From an uncultured Clostridia bacterium (lineage in GTDB: Bacteria > Bacillota > Clostridia > Oscillospirales > Ruminococcaceae), in assembly GCA_947629335.1 (NCBI GenBank), contig CANRDI010000003.1:1-64000 (forward strand): a DNA stretch of 64,000 nt, in the 5' to 3' direction. Positions 9,421 through 18,527 of the stretch are shown here, piece after piece. The position numbers and the translations under genes were made by a program. Position 1 is the first letter of the stretch. Each line of letters starts with the position of its first letter. Below the pieces are notes generated by a model. That model was not told the origin of the DNA and made no database searches. It saw only the letters and a list, made by a program, of their open reading frames with translations.

Positions 9421-9450
9421 AAAAAGGGGGCTGCCCGAAAGGACAGCCCA
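9421..9450 (-). terminator. Rho-independent terminator for glnN
   Basis: Read on the minus strand: GGGCTGTCC, loop TTTC, GGGCAGCCC, then CCTTTTTGTC. The 9-bp stem and T-run lie about 100 bases after the glnN stop. A second hairpin (GGCAG...CTGCC with AGCCC...GGGCT) at about 9497-9522 lies between. Confidence 0.88.
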
Positions 9451-9547
9451 AATGAAAAGGGAGCGGGATTATTTACAGACCACAGAAGAAAGGGAAGGCA
9501 GAGCCCTTTTGGGGCTGCTGCCCTCTCGGTGTGATCTGCGATCTGTT

Positions 9548-11638
9548 TTAAACGTTGAACAAAAGCTCGTCATATGTCGGATAAGGCCAGTATTCCTCGC
9601 CAACTATGGTTTCAAGCTCATCTGCTACGGCTCTCAGCGACTGCATGGTGCTGAATACCTCGTCATGATAGCAGCGCGCTTTAGCTTCTTCGCCTTCTAC
9701 TTCCTGAGCCTTTACAACAGCGTCCGAAAGCGCATAAGCCTTTTCGGAGAGCGCGGCGGTAAGGTCGTTTACCTTCTTCGCCATTTCCGTTTCAACTGTA
9801 GGCTCAAGACCTATAGCCTTTTTGCTTGCCGCTATGTCGCATACGTCCTTAGCGAATTTCATGACCGCGGGGAGTATCTCCGTCTTTGCCATGTCCGCGG
9901 CAGTAAGCGCCTCAATATTTATTACTTTCGAGTAGTTCTCGAAAAGTATCTCCTGTCTTGAATGAAGCTCGACTTCGCTGTAAACGCCGAATTTCTTGAA
10001 CAGCGCTATGTTCTTCGGAGAAGTTATGCACGCAACCGCGTCTACAGTTGATTTGAGGTTCGGAAGTCCGCGCTTTTCAGCCTCTACGGGCCATTCGTCT
10101 CCATAGCCGTTTCCGTTGAAGATAACTCTCTTGTGCTCGCTTATTGTCTTTACAAGCAGGTCGTGAAGTGCCTCGTTGAAGTTTTCCGCGCCTTCAAGCT
10201 CGTCTGCAAATTCCGTCAGCGAGTTTGCGACAATTGTATTAAGGATAGTATTAGGACCTGCAATATTGAGGTTAGAACCTACCATTCTGAACTCGAACTT
10301 GTTGCCCGTAAATGCAAACGGAGAAGTTCTGTTTCTGTCCGTGCTGTCTTTCGGGAAGTCGGGCAGCGACGAAACGCCGACATTGAACATCTGTTTTCCG
10401 TTAGAAGTGTATTCCTTGCCCTCAACAAGCGCGTCTACAACGCCCTGAAGTTCTTCGCCAAGGAAAATCGAGATGATAGCGGGAGGCGCTTCGTTTGCGC
10501 CAAGTCTGTGGTCGTTTCCGGGAGAAGCGACTGACATTCTGAGAAGATCCGAATATTCGTCAACAGCCTTGATTATTGCCGCAAGGAACGTCAAAAACTG
10601 CGCGTTTTCCATAGGCGAATTTCCGGGGTCAAGCAGATTCTGTCCGTCGTCTGTAGACAAGCTCCAGTTGTCGTGTTTGCCCGAACCGTTTATGCCCGCA
10701 AAAGGCTTTTCATGCAGCAGGCATACAAGCCCGTGTTCAAGAGCGACCTTTTTCATAAGCTCCATAGTGAGCTGGTTCTGGTCTGTCGCAAGGTTTGCAG
10801 GAGCAAAGATCGGCGCGTTTTCGTGCTGTGCGGGAGCAACCTCGTTGTGCTTTGTCTTAGATGTAATGCCGAGCTTCCAAAGACGCTCGTCAAGGTCTTT
10901 CATATAGTCCGCAACACGATCTTTGATAACTCCGAAGTAGTGGTCGTCAAGCTCCTGACCTTTCGGAGCGGGAGCGCCGAAAAGCGTTCTTCCCGTAAAG
11001 ATAAGGTCCTTGCGCTTGTCGTAATTCTTCTTGTCGATAAGGAAATATTCCTGCTCAGCGCCTACCGTCGCAACAACGCGCTTTGCGGTCGTGTTTCCGA
11101 AGAGCTTTAATATTCTCAGCGCCGCGTCGGAAACTACGTCCATTGAACGCAGCAGAGGGGTTTTCTTGTCGAGAGCTTCTCCCGAATATGAATAGAACGC
11201 AGTCGGAATGTACAGCGAACCGCCCTTTACAAATGCATAAGAAGTCGGATCCCACGCCGTATAACCGCGCGCTTCAAACGTCGCTCTTATGCCGCCCGAA
11301 GGAAAGCTCGAAGCGTCCGGCTCGCCCTTTATAAGCTCTTTGCCCGAAAACTCCATAATTACCGTGCCTTCGTTTGTGGGGGAGATAAAGCTGTCGTGTT
11401 TTTCGGCAGTAATTCCCGTCATCGGCTGGAACCAGTGAGTATAGTGCGTAGCGCCTTTTTCGATAGCCCAGTCTTTCATCGCGTTTGCAACAATGTCCGC
11501 GATAGAACTGTCAAGTTCTTTGCCCTCGGCAATAGTTTTCTTCAGCGTCTTGAAAACATTTTTCGGCAGTCGCTGGCGCATAGTTTCTTCATTGAACACA
11601 TCAATGCCGAATTGTTCTACAACATTAAAATTTTCCAT
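9548..11638 (-). CDS. glnN: Glutamine synthetase type III
   Basis: 696 residues, the size of GSIII enzymes. Type I enzymes are near 440-470 residues, which excludes them. It joins ammonia to glutamate with ATP in the cytoplasm. GSIII-specific segments are clear: [22 protein letters not shown], the [20 protein letters not shown] block, [10 protein letters not shown], the [11 protein letters not shown] loop, and [14 protein letters not shown] with the catalytic region. The long C-terminal helical part is also typical. The ribosome site is AGGAGGAAC before ATG. The gene is monocistronic between a promoter at 11739-11767 and the terminator at 9421-9450. Its leader may be attenuated (see separate entry), which would fit nitrogen control. 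Confidence 0.97.
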   Translation of the reverse strand: MENFNVVEQFGIDVFNEETMRQRLPKNVFKTLKKTIAEGKELDSSIADIVANAMKDWAIEKGATHYTHWFQPMTGITAEKHDSFISPTNEGTVIMEFSGKELIKGEPDASSFPSGGIRATFEARGYTAWDPTSYAFVKGGSLYIPTAFYSYSGEALDKKTPLLRSMDVVSDAALRILKLFGNTTAKRVVATVGAEQEYFLIDKKNYDKRKDLIFTGRTLFGAPAPKGQELDDHYFGVIKDRVADYMKDLDERLWKLGITSKTKHNEVAPAQHENAPIFAPANLATDQNQLTMELMKKVALEHGLVCLLHEKPFAGINGSGKHDNWSLSTDDGQNLLDPGNSPMENAQFLTFLAAIIKAVDEYSDLLRMSVASPGNDHRLGANEAPPAIISIFLGEELQGVVDALVEGKEYTSNGKQMFNVGVSSLPDFPKDSTDRNRTSPFAFTGNKFEFRMVGSNLNIAGPNTILNTIVANSLTEFADELEGAENFNEALHDLLVKTISEHKRVIFNGNGYGDEWPVEAEKRGLPNLKSTVDAVACITSPKNIALFKKFGVYSEVELHSRQEILFENYSKVINIEALTAADMAKTEILPAVMKFAKDVCDIAASKKAIGLEPTVETEMAKKVNDLTAALSEKAYALSDAVVKAQEVEGEEAKARCYHDEVFSTMQSLRAVADELETIVGEEYWPYPTYDELLFNV

Positions 11639-11671
11639 AGTCCCGTTCCTCCTGAATTATTAAATATAATA

Positions 11672-11724
11672 CGAAAAAACGGCGTCAAGACGCGGAAAAC
11701 CCGCTCTCGAAACGCCGTCGTTTC
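11672..11724 (-). promoter_or_regulatory. Candidate transcription attenuator in the glnN leader
   Basis: In the roughly 95-base glnN leader, minus strand, a first hairpin GAAACG-ACGG-CGTTTC (11709-11724) shares bases with a later terminator-like stem ACGGCGT/ACGCCGT (11712-11718 with 11679-11685) that contains an inner GCGG/CCGC hairpin and is followed by TTTTTT. The two structures exclude each other, as in attenuators. The long terminator loop weakens the case, and the ligand or protein is unknown. The first hairpin does not show a clear ANTAR-type hexaloop. Confidence 0.45.
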
Positions 11725-11738
11725 ATTGCTGTGATTTT

Positions 11739-11767
11739 ATTATAACTCTTTTTTATGCATTTGTCTA
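11739..11767 (-). promoter_or_regulatory. Sigma-A-type promoter for glnN
   Basis: Minus strand TAGACA, 17-bp spacer, TATAAT. Transcription would start near 11732, giving a leader of about 95 bases that contains the candidate attenuator. Confidence 0.7.
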
Positions 11768-12151
11768 CTGGAAATTGAAACAAATAAAGATAACTTTTAA
11801 TGATTTTATTGTATGTTTTAAACAAAAACTATGAAAGTATACACTTTTAAAAATTCAAAACAGGCGGAATATTTTCTAAAACAGTCTAAATTTGCAAGAA
11901 ATTCAGACTTGTCTTTCAAAATTGTTCCTGCATTTTGTTTGATATGATTTTTCACATTATAACTTTGAAAACATATTATGAAATGAGCGCGTTTACACAA
12001 CCGACGGGCGGGCGTACTGCGGCAAATTTCCCGCATTGTTTCGTCAATTTGTATTCGGCATTTTAGGCATTTTAGTTATTTTGCCGAAAGCGGATAATTC
12101 GTGCATTTCGAGCTGTGTGAAACAAGCTCTAAAAAGGAAAAGGGTGATCTT
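11768..12151. other. Gene-free stretch between glnN and feoA
   Basis: About 380 AT-rich bases. The only ORF (11818-12036, minus, 72 residues) has no ribosome site and no recognisable feature. I see no clear Fur-type operator before feoA and no convincing hairpin. Confidence 0.6.
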
Positions 12152-12385
12152 ATGTTAGAATTTCCTCTGTGCTGTCTGGAAATAGGAAAAAGTGCTGTTG
12201 TAAAAAGCCTTTCGTCTCACGGCGCGCTCAGACGGCGGCTTTCGGATATAGGGGTAGTCGAAGGCACTATAATAAAATGTGCAGGCAGAAGTCCTTTAGG
12301 AGACCCTGCCGCGTATGTGATACGCGGCGCAGTTATCGCAATACGCGACTGTGACAGCAGAAGCGTGATTGTAAGGGGGATATAG
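12152..12385 (+). CDS. feoA: Ferrous iron transport protein FeoA
   Basis: 77 residues, a single SH3-like FeoA domain. The pattern LSSHGALRRRLSDIGVVEGT, then SPLGDPAAYVIRG and IAIRDCDS, matches FeoA. The domain is thought to bind the FeoB G domain on the cytoplasmic face. The ATG at 12152 with AAAAGGGTG upstream was preferred; the ORF-track start at 12101 adds an unrelated tail. feoB follows with no gap. Confidence 0.93.
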   Translation: MLEFPLCCLEIGKSAVVKSLSSHGALRRRLSDIGVVEGTIIKCAGRSPLGDPAAYVIRGAVIAIRDCDSRSVIVRGI

Positions 12386-14473
12386 ATGAAGACAAACAAT
12401 AATACTTTTGATAAGACCGTTGCTCTCGCGGGAAATCCGAATGTCGGCAAAAGCACGGTTTTTAATGCGCTTACGGGTCTGCACCAGCACACGGGAAACT
12501 GGGCGGGGAAAACCGTAGAAACCGCGAGCGGCATTTTTAAAACAAACGCTTTCACATATCGTCTGGTCGATATTCCGGGGACATATTCGCTTATAGCTCA
12601 TTCGGCGGAAGAAGAAGCCGCGAGGGATTATATCTGCTTTGGCGGAGCCGACGCAGCTATAGTGGTATGCGACGCGACCTGCCTTGAAAGGGGACTTAAT
12701 CTTGTATTACAGGTCATGGAGCTTTGTCCTAAGACGCTGGTCTGTGTAAATCTGCTCGACGAGGCAGAGCGCGCGAATATAAAGATTGACTTAAAACAGC
12801 TTGAAAAAGAGCTTGGAGTACCCGTAGCGGGAATTACCGCGCATAAAAAGCGCACTCTGAAAAATCTTACCGACAGGCTCGACGAGCTTTGCGCGTCGAA
12901 TGACCCGATAGCTCCGCGCAGGCTTTCGTACATAAAACCTATCGAGGACGCCGCAAAAATAACCGCAAATGCTGTCGAAAACGAACTTAAACTTCCCGTT
13001 CCCGCAAAATGGGCGGCTTTAAGGCTTATTGACGGGACTTTGACAGATGAGATAAACGAATATTCAAAAGCGGATATTCTCAAAAATCCGGAGATCTGCG
13101 GCGCTCTTGAACAGTCGAAAAAATTGCTTTCAGAAAACGGCATAACCGCCGATATAATGCAGGACAGGATAGTCGGCAGTATTTTTAAAAACGCCGAAGA
13201 AATATGTGAAACCGCTGTAAAAATGCCGGCGCGGAATATTTCAAAAGCCGATAAGATACTTACAAGCCGCGCGCTCGGATTTCCCATAATGTTTTTACTG
13301 CTTATTCTTGTGTTCTGGCTAACCATGATAGGCGCAAATTATCCGTCGGAATTTCTCGGCGCGGGATTGTTTAAATTAGGCGACTTGCTTGGAGAGCTGT
13401 TTAAAATGATAAACGCTCCTAATTGGCTTTCAGGAATAATTGTAGACGGAGCTTACAGGGTATTGGCTTGGGTCGTGTCGGTCATGCTTCCGCCGATGGC
13501 AATATTTTTTCCGCTTTTTACGCTGTTAGAAGACCTCGGTTATCTTCCGCGCATCGCGTATAATCTCGACAAGCCTTTTCATAAGTGCAGCGCCTGCGGA
13601 AAACAAGCGCTCTGTATGTGTATGGGATTTGGCTGTAATGCCGCGGGAGTAACGGGCGCAAGAATAATTGACAGCCGCCGCGAGCGTCTTATCGCAATAC
13701 TTACAAATTCGCTCGTACCGTGCAACGGACGTTTTCCGATGATATTAGCGCTTATTTCGGCGTTTTTTGTGAACAGCCTGAGTGGTCAAAGCATTTTGTC
13801 AAGTCTTTTGTCGGCAGTAATTTTCACTTCGGTGATATTGCTCGGAATTTTGATGACATTTTTGGTTTCAAAAATACTCGCAAAAACTTTGCTGAAAGGC
13901 GAGCCTTCTTCATTCACTCTTGAACTTCCGCCGTTCAGAAAGCCGCAGATAAGCAAAATACTTATACGTTCGTGTCTTGACAGAACGATATTTGTTCTCG
14001 GAAGGGCAGCGGCTGTCGCTGCGCCTGCGGGAGCGGTCATATGGCTTTTGGCAAACGTCAGCGTCGGCGGGGGAACGCTTCTTTCATACATCACGGGCTT
14101 TTTCGATCCTTTCGGTCAGCTTTTGGGAATGGACGGCGCAATTATAACGGCATTTTTGCTCGGCATACCCGCAAATGAGATCGTTATACCGCTGATAGTG
14201 ATGATATACGAGCAAAGCGGCGTAATATCGGAAATTTCGACCGAGCAGCTCTACAGTTTGTTTTCGGCAAACGGCTGGACAATTGTCACGGCAATTTGCG
14301 TTATAGTTTTCACTCTTTTTCATTTCCCGTGTTCAACAACTCTCCTTACGATAAAAAAAGAAACAGGCAGCCTAAAGTGGGCGGCGCTTTCGTTCATCAT
14401 ACCACTGCTGATAGGAATTGTCATGTGCTTTGGGATAAATGTATTTGCACAGTTTATAGTGTATAGTGTATAG
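12386..14473 (+). CDS. feoB: Ferrous iron transporter FeoB
   Basis: 695 residues. The N-terminal G domain has G1 GNPNVGKS, G2 region HTGNWAGKTVE, G3 DIPGTYSL and G4-like NLLDE; a helical GDI-like spacer follows to about residue 280. The membrane part from about residue 290 carries the Gate motifs, including CMGFGCNAAGVTGARI, and the second core. It imports Fe2+ across the cytoplasmic membrane. The last codons (FIVYSV and the TAG stop) lie inside an inverted-repeat element, so the native C-terminus may have been replaced there; few residues seem affected. Confidence 0.96.
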   Translation: MKTNNNTFDKTVALAGNPNVGKSTVFNALTGLHQHTGNWAGKTVETASGIFKTNAFTYRLVDIPGTYSLIAHSAEEEAARDYICFGGADAAIVVCDATCLERGLNLVLQVMELCPKTLVCVNLLDEAERANIKIDLKQLEKELGVPVAGITAHKKRTLKNLTDRLDELCASNDPIAPRRLSYIKPIEDAAKITANAVENELKLPVPAKWAALRLIDGTLTDEINEYSKADILKNPEICGALEQSKKLLSENGITADIMQDRIVGSIFKNAEEICETAVKMPARNISKADKILTSRALGFPIMFLLLILVFWLTMIGANYPSEFLGAGLFKLGDLLGELFKMINAPNWLSGIIVDGAYRVLAWVVSVMLPPMAIFFPLFTLLEDLGYLPRIAYNLDKPFHKCSACGKQALCMCMGFGCNAAGVTGARIIDSRRERLIAILTNSLVPCNGRFPMILALISAFFVNSLSGQSILSSLLSAVIFTSVILLGILMTFLVSKILAKTLLKGEPSSFTLELPPFRKPQISKILIRSCLDRTIFVLGRAAAVAAPAGAVIWLLANVSVGGGTLLSYITGFFDPFGQLLGMDGAIITAFLLGIPANEIVIPLIVMIYEQSGVISEISTEQLYSLFSANGWTIVTAICVIVFTLFHFPCSTTLLTIKKETGSLKWAALSFIIPLLIGIVMCFGINVFAQFIVYSV

Positions 14474-14633
14474 CTGCGGTATCCGCCTGCGGCGGATAAT
14501 ATTAGGATTGTTTTTGAATTAAAAGCACTTAGGCTTGAACTCATTTTGGTTCAAGCCTAAAACTTATTCTCTTGAAAACAATCTGAATGATGTCTGCGTC
14601 AGCAGATATCTTGGCTGTACACTATACACTGTC
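14456..14633. repeat. Inverted-repeat element between feoB and a phosphatase gene
   Basis: A 178-base segment bounded by near-perfect inverted ends (ATAGTGTATAGTGTATAGC at 14456-14474; its counterpart GACAGTGTATAGTGTACAGC on the minus strand at 14614-14633). The feoB stop (14471-14473) and the stop of the convergent phosphatase gene (14622-14624) both fall inside the ends. The interior holds the stem TATCCGCC-TGC-GGCGGATA and a perfect terminator stem. A shorter relative lies at 62847-62925. Confidence 0.75.
14529..14560. terminator. Bidirectional terminator between convergent genes
   Basis: A 12-bp perfect stem TTAGGCTTGAAC with its complement and loop TCATTTTG, followed by AACTTATTCT. It lies midway between the feoB and phosphatase stops and can serve both, though the T-runs are short. 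Confidence 0.7.
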
Positions 14634-15245
14634 TGCGAGTGTTATTTTGTTCGTTATCTCGAATGTAGGACCTTTTTGCCATAAAAACGTGTTCAGGGAA
14701 ATTTCAAATCCTTCTCCGGGCGCGCACATATAATCCGCAGGCTTTCCTTTGGGAAGTCCGTATCCGCACAGCAGGTTTGTTATTACTCCCGCGTGGGTGA
14801 TTACCGCGCCGTATTGCAGGTCGTTCTTCATCATATCGCTGAAAACGCTGTCAAGTCCGCTTATACATCTGAGTATGAAATCGCTGTATTTTTCGCCATT
14901 TGGCGGCGCAGAGTCAACCCCGCCTTTAAGCCAGTCCTTGTATTCGCGCAGATCTTGAAGCTGCTCGGCGGATTTGTTTTCAAAATCCCCGAAATTCATC
15001 TCGCAAAGCTCGTCTACAATCATCAGTTTTTGGTCGGGATAGATTATCTCCGCTGTTTCAAGACACCGCGCGAGCGGCGATGAATACACCTTTTCAACTT
15101 CGGGATAAAGCTCGTATCCGCATAAGTTTTCTATCATTTTTCGTCCTTCGGGACATAACGATATATTGGTTTGTCCTATATATTTCCCGTCGAGATTTCC
15201 TTGTGTAATTCCATGACGTATAAGATACAGATAGTAGTTTCTCAT
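14622..15245 (-). CDS. Histidine phosphatase family protein (phosphoglycerate mutase-like)
   Basis: 207 residues. The phosphohistidine motif LIRHGITQGN is at the N-terminus. It is followed by YSSPLARCLETAEIIY, the CEMNFGDFENK segment with the acid residue, and the second histidine in AVITHAGVITNLL. These are complete branch-1 histidine phosphatase signatures. The pattern resembles CobC/GpmB-like small-molecule phosphatases, but the substrate cannot be fixed and there are no cobamide genes nearby. AGGAGGAAA precedes the start. The C-terminal DSV and stop derive from the inverted-repeat element. Confidence 0.87.
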   Translation of the reverse strand: MRNYYLYLIRHGITQGNLDGKYIGQTNISLCPEGRKMIENLCGYELYPEVEKVYSSPLARCLETAEIIYPDQKLMIVDELCEMNFGDFENKSAEQLQDLREYKDWLKGGVDSAPPNGEKYSDFILRCISGLDSVFSDMMKNDLQYGAVITHAGVITNLLCGYGLPKGKPADYMCAPGEGFEISLNTFLWQKGPTFEITNKITLADSV

Positions 15246-15319
15246 ATTTTTCCTCCTATATATAGTATAATTAGGAATTATATCCTATCAAAGTGTCGAA
15301 ATTTTGGTTAATATGCCGC

Positions 15320-15348
15320 TTTACATATCGGAATAAATGTACTATAAT
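15320..15348 (+). promoter_or_regulatory. Sigma-A-type promoter for the XRE regulator
   Basis: TTTACA at 15320-15325, 17-bp spacer, TATAAT at 15343-15348, about 60 bases before the start codon. Confidence 0.75.
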
Positions 15349-15407
15349 ATACTTTGTGATAAAAATAATTTTTAAAATAAATATGTGAAGAATATGGAGA
15401 TTTATAG

Positions 15408-16070
15408 ATGAATAAGGATTTTCCGAGAATATTAAAACTTCTTCGTAAAGAGCGCGGTTTAAGACAGAAAGAAGCCGCGGATCAGCTTGGCGTGGCACAG
15501 GCTCTTTTATCACATTATGAAAACGGAAAACGCGAATGCGGTCTGGATTTTCTTATCCAGGCGGCGGATTTCTATAATGTGTCGGTAGATTACATACTCG
15601 GAAGAAGCAATTCACGAAACGGCGCTGTTGTTACGGAAAACGAACTTTCGGACAGTTCGGTTTTTGAAAGTTCCGCTCCCGACGCCGCTTCCGCAGGTAT
15701 CCTGCTTAGAAAAAAGCTCGTTACAAATGCGCTTGAAATAGTATTCTCGCTGCTTACAAAAGCCAAAAACCAAAGGCTTTCAAAGTCGGTTGGAAATTAT
15801 GTGCTGACCGCGGTTTACCGTGCTTTCAGAATGGTCTACAGCGCGGGCGGAGAAAACGACGAAAATCTGTTTTCAATTCCCCGCGAAAGTCTTTCGGGAA
15901 TTACCCTCGCAAAACTCAGCCTCGAAGAAGTCGCCGCAAATTCTGCCGAAAAAGAGGGAACTTCCGATGAAAAGATCACAAATTCCCGCATAGAGCGCGA
16001 ATATCCTCAGCAAAGTACGGCGCTCTTTTCGGTCATAAACAATGTCGAAAAGGAATTAAAAAAGCTCTGA
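15408..16070 (+). CDS. XRE-family transcriptional regulator
   Basis: 220 residues. An N-terminal helix-turn-helix of the XRE type covers about residues 7-62 (LRKERGLRQKEAADQLGVAQ, then LLSHYENGKRECGLDFLIQAADFYNVSVDYILGR). The remaining 150 residues are mainly helical with no domain I recognise and may mediate oligomer formation or ligand sensing. GGAG lies ahead of the ATG. It is divergent from the histidine phosphatase gene and could regulate itself or that neighbour; no operator was identified. Confidence 0.88.
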   Translation: MNKDFPRILKLLRKERGLRQKEAADQLGVAQALLSHYENGKRECGLDFLIQAADFYNVSVDYILGRSNSRNGAVVTENELSDSSVFESSAPDAASAGILLRKKLVTNALEIVFSLLTKAKNQRLSKSVGNYVLTAVYRAFRMVYSAGGENDENLFSIPRESLSGITLAKLSLEEVAANSAEKEGTSDEKITNSRIEREYPQQSTALFSVINNVEKELKKL

Positions 16071-16170
16071 ATTACAGAACATATAGTTTTCAGCAGACTG
16101 TATAAAATGTCAGCCAAGAAATCCCGCTGTGCTTCAAAGTAAGTTCACGGCACAAACAAAGAGCTGTCGG

Positions 16171-17073
16171 CTATTCGTCGGCGATGTTGTTGTCGGTGAT
16201 GAAACGCTCGTTGTCGCGCCAGTTTTCCTTTACCTTTACGAAAAGCTGAAGATTTACCTTTGCGTCGAGCATTTCTTCTATATCCCTGCGCGCGAGAGAA
16301 CCTATTTGTTTGAGCCGTTCGCCGCCTTTGCCTATTATCATTCCCTTGTGGGAGGTCTTTTCGCATATTATTACCGCGCCGATGTCGATTATTTCGGCGC
16401 CGTTTTTGTTTGTGCGCGAGGAAAAGTTTTCAATGTCAACGGCTGTTCCGTGCGGGATCTCCTGCTGCATAGTCCAAAGGAGCTTTTCGCGTATTATTTC
16501 GCTGCACAAAAACCTCTCCGTGCGGTCTGTCGCAATATCGTCGGGGAAGAAATGTTCTCCCTCGACCGCGTATTTTTCGAGCGCAGGCATAATAAGCTCG
16601 GTATTTATGCGCTTTTTGACGCTTATCGGAATGACCTCGGCAAAGTTGTAGAGCTTGCTGTATTCGCTTATCAGCGGCAAAAGCTCCTCCTTTGACTTTA
16701 CGAGGTCGATTTTATTCAGCAGCAGCACCACTTGCGTTTGGTGAGAAGCAAACGATTTTATAAGCGCCTGTTCAACAGCGGAGATCTTTTTTGTTGCGTC
16801 AGCCATAAGTATCGCGCAGTCCACGTCGTCCACGCTTGTCCTTACCGCCTTTGCCATATGCTCTCCGAGCTTTGTGCGGGGCTTTAAAAAGCCCGGCGTA
16901 TCAATAAACACAAACTGCGTTTCGCCCTTTGTAAGCACGCCGTTTATGCGGTTTCGCGTTGTCTGGGGCTTTTCGCTTACGATTGAAATTTTCTCTCCCA
17001 CAAGCAGATTTGTAAGAGAACTTTTTCCCGCGTTCGGTCTGCCTGTAATTGCAATAAAAGCGTTTTTAGTCAT
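16171..17073 (-). CDS. era: GTPase Era
   Basis: 300 residues, normal length. It is a GTPase that binds the 3' end of 16S rRNA during 30S maturation. The G1 motif GRPNAGKSS, G2 region TTRNRINGV, G3 DTPGF and G4 LNKIDL are intact. The C-terminal KH domain carries GMIIGKGGERLKQIG. Its start overlaps the trmD end by eight bases. It is the last gene of the rimM-trmD-era string, which suits a ribosome and tRNA maturation operon. Confidence 0.97.
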   Translation of the reverse strand: MTKNAFIAITGRPNAGKSSLTNLLVGEKISIVSEKPQTTRNRINGVLTKGETQFVFIDTPGFLKPRTKLGEHMAKAVRTSVDDVDCAILMADATKKISAVEQALIKSFASHQTQVVLLLNKIDLVKSKEELLPLISEYSKLYNFAEVIPISVKKRINTELIMPALEKYAVEGEHFFPDDIATDRTERFLCSEIIREKLLWTMQQEIPHGTAVDIENFSSRTNKNGAEIIDIGAVIICEKTSHKGMIIGKGGERLKQIGSLARRDIEEMLDAKVNLQLFVKVKENWRDNERFITDNNIADE

Positions 17074-18028
17074 TGTTTTCTTCCTTTTTCGGTTTGTAGA
17101 TAAGCCTGAACTTTACAAAATTTCCCGTTTTTCCCGTTATCAGTATTATAAATTTCGGTATGCCGAGCGTATCGGTCAGGATAACGTATTCTCCCTTGTT
17201 TTTTTCAGCTTTAAACATCCTCATTTTCCCGCGCTTTACATATTTCAGTTCTTCGTCGGTCATTTTAAGCGTAGAAAATTTTTCGGCATTATAAAGCGTT
17301 TGCGCTTTCTTAAACTCGCGGATAAAGCCTGCGGTCTGTTTTCTGATGTACGCTCTGTACAGGTCGGGGCGTTTTCTTTTCGTCACTTCGAGCGACATTT
17401 TACGCTGCCATTCCGACACCAGCTTATGGTCGCCCGAAAGAAGCACTTTCGGCACTTTCCTGCCTTTCCAGACTTCGGGTCGGGAATACTGGGGATATTC
17501 CAAAAGTCCGCTGAAATGGCTTTCAATGCTGTATGCGTCCTCGTTCGGCAGTACCCCCGCCTGTAATCTCGCAACAGCGTCCGTCAGTATCAGCGCAGGC
17601 AGTTCTCCGCCCGTAAGCACATAATCTCCTACGGAAATTTCCTCGGCGCAAAGCTCTTCTATTACTCTCTCGTCCACGCCCTCGTAATGTCCGCAGATAA
17701 GTATCAGCCCGTTTTCCTGTGCAAGCTCTCTTACTGTTTCCTGAGTAAGAGTTTTGCCCTGCGGAGATAAATATATAATGCGCGGAGGGGTCTTATGCAG
17801 AGCGGAGATTGCTTTTACACAGTCATATATAGGCTGAGCCTGCATGACCATTCCCGTGCCGCCGCCGAAAGCCTTGTCGTCAACGTTTTTGTGCTTATTT
17901 TCGGAATAACCGCGGATATTGTGCGCATAAATTTCGATAAATCCGTTTTTAATTCCCCGCCCGACAATGCTCTCATTAAAAACTCTCTCGCACATTTCGG
18001 GAAACAGCGTCGCAATGTCAATCCTCAT
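17066..18028 (-). CDS. trmD: tRNA (guanine37-N1)-methyltransferase with C-terminal extension
   Basis: 320 residues. The first 240 or so form a normal TrmD: MRIDIATLFPEMCE, the AFGGGTGMVMQ motif, YLSPQGKTLTQ, ICGHYEGVDERV and SVGDYVLTGGELPALILTDAV, which build the trefoil-knot SAM site. It methylates G37 of tRNAs to prevent frameshifting. About 80 further residues (from FIREFKKAQTLYNAEKF) are not part of canonical TrmD, which averages about 240-250. They contain beta-prone segments such as GEYVILTDTLGIPKFIILITG and no recognised domain. The ATG at 18028 has GAGGG upstream and overlaps the rimM end; the start at 18079 adds an unrelated tail. Confidence 0.96.
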   Translation of the reverse strand: MRIDIATLFPEMCERVFNESIVGRGIKNGFIEIYAHNIRGYSENKHKNVDDKAFGGGTGMVMQAQPIYDCVKAISALHKTPPRIIYLSPQGKTLTQETVRELAQENGLILICGHYEGVDERVIEELCAEEISVGDYVLTGGELPALILTDAVARLQAGVLPNEDAYSIESHFSGLLEYPQYSRPEVWKGRKVPKVLLSGDHKLVSEWQRKMSLEVTKRKRPDLYRAYIRKQTAGFIREFKKAQTLYNAEKFSTLKMTDEELKYVKRGKMRMFKAEKNKGEYVILTDTLGIPKFIILITGKTGNFVKFRLIYKPKKEENND

Positions 18029-18527
18029 CAAATAATCCCTCAAGCGGCACAATAAGCATTTCTCCCGCGTCTGTGTCAATGCTTTTCACAATGTCGTCGA
18101 TATACGGAAACATAAGCTCGCGTCCGTTTTCTTTTTTTATTGAATAAACGTCAGTCGCGCCGTTCTGGTAAACGTCCGAGATTTTCCCGTAAACTTCGCC
18201 CGTGTTGAAATCTTTTACGGTCATACCTATTATGTCCTGGATAAAATAAGTTCCTTCGGGCAGCTCTACATCATCTCTGTCCATATACAGAATTTTCCCG
18301 ATAAGTTTTTGCGCGTCCTCAATGCTGTCCACGCCTTCTATTTTCAGCACCACAACGTTTTTATGCACATACGCTCTTGTAATTCTGACAGGCGTTTTTC
18401 CCTTGTCAAAATAAAGCGTTTCAAACTCGCACAGAATATCGGGAGAATCACAGTAATACTGACACCTTACCTCGCCGCGTATTCCCTGTGTAGAAACTAT
18501 CTTAGCTGTTTCGAGAAACTGTTTCAT
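18018..18527 (-). CDS. rimM: Ribosome maturation factor RimM
   Basis: 169 residues. The N-terminal RimM domain starts with AKIVSTQGIRGEVR and the C-terminal PRC barrel contains GTYFIQDIIGMTV, with the final LMFPYIDDIVKSID pattern. It assists 30S head assembly with ribosomal protein S19. Its start lies inside the flippase 3' end (26-base overlap) and its end overlaps trmD by 11 bases, so translation is likely coupled. rpsP and the ffh genes that often precede it are absent. Confidence 0.95.
   Translation of the reverse strand: MKQFLETAKIVSTQGIRGEVRCQYYCDSPDILCEFETLYFDKGKTPVRITRAYVHKNVVVLKIEGVDSIEDAQKLIGKILYMDRDDVELPEGTYFIQDIIGMTVKDFNTGEVYGKISDVYQNGATDVYSIKKENGRELMFPYIDDIVKSIDTDAGEMLIVPLEGLFDED

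Noticed and set aside
8478-9455. Six overlapping ORFs with similar peptides (SFEKGFGGKLF and others)
   Set aside because: They arise from the 136-bp repeat read in several frames and have no usable ribosome sites.
11672-11724. ANTAR-type antiterminator hairpins for glnN
   Set aside because: The loop does not carry the A1/G4 hexaloop pattern, so only a generic attenuator is proposed.
11818-12036. 72-residue ORF between glnN and feoA
   Set aside because: No ribosome site, low-complexity text, no homology that I recognise.
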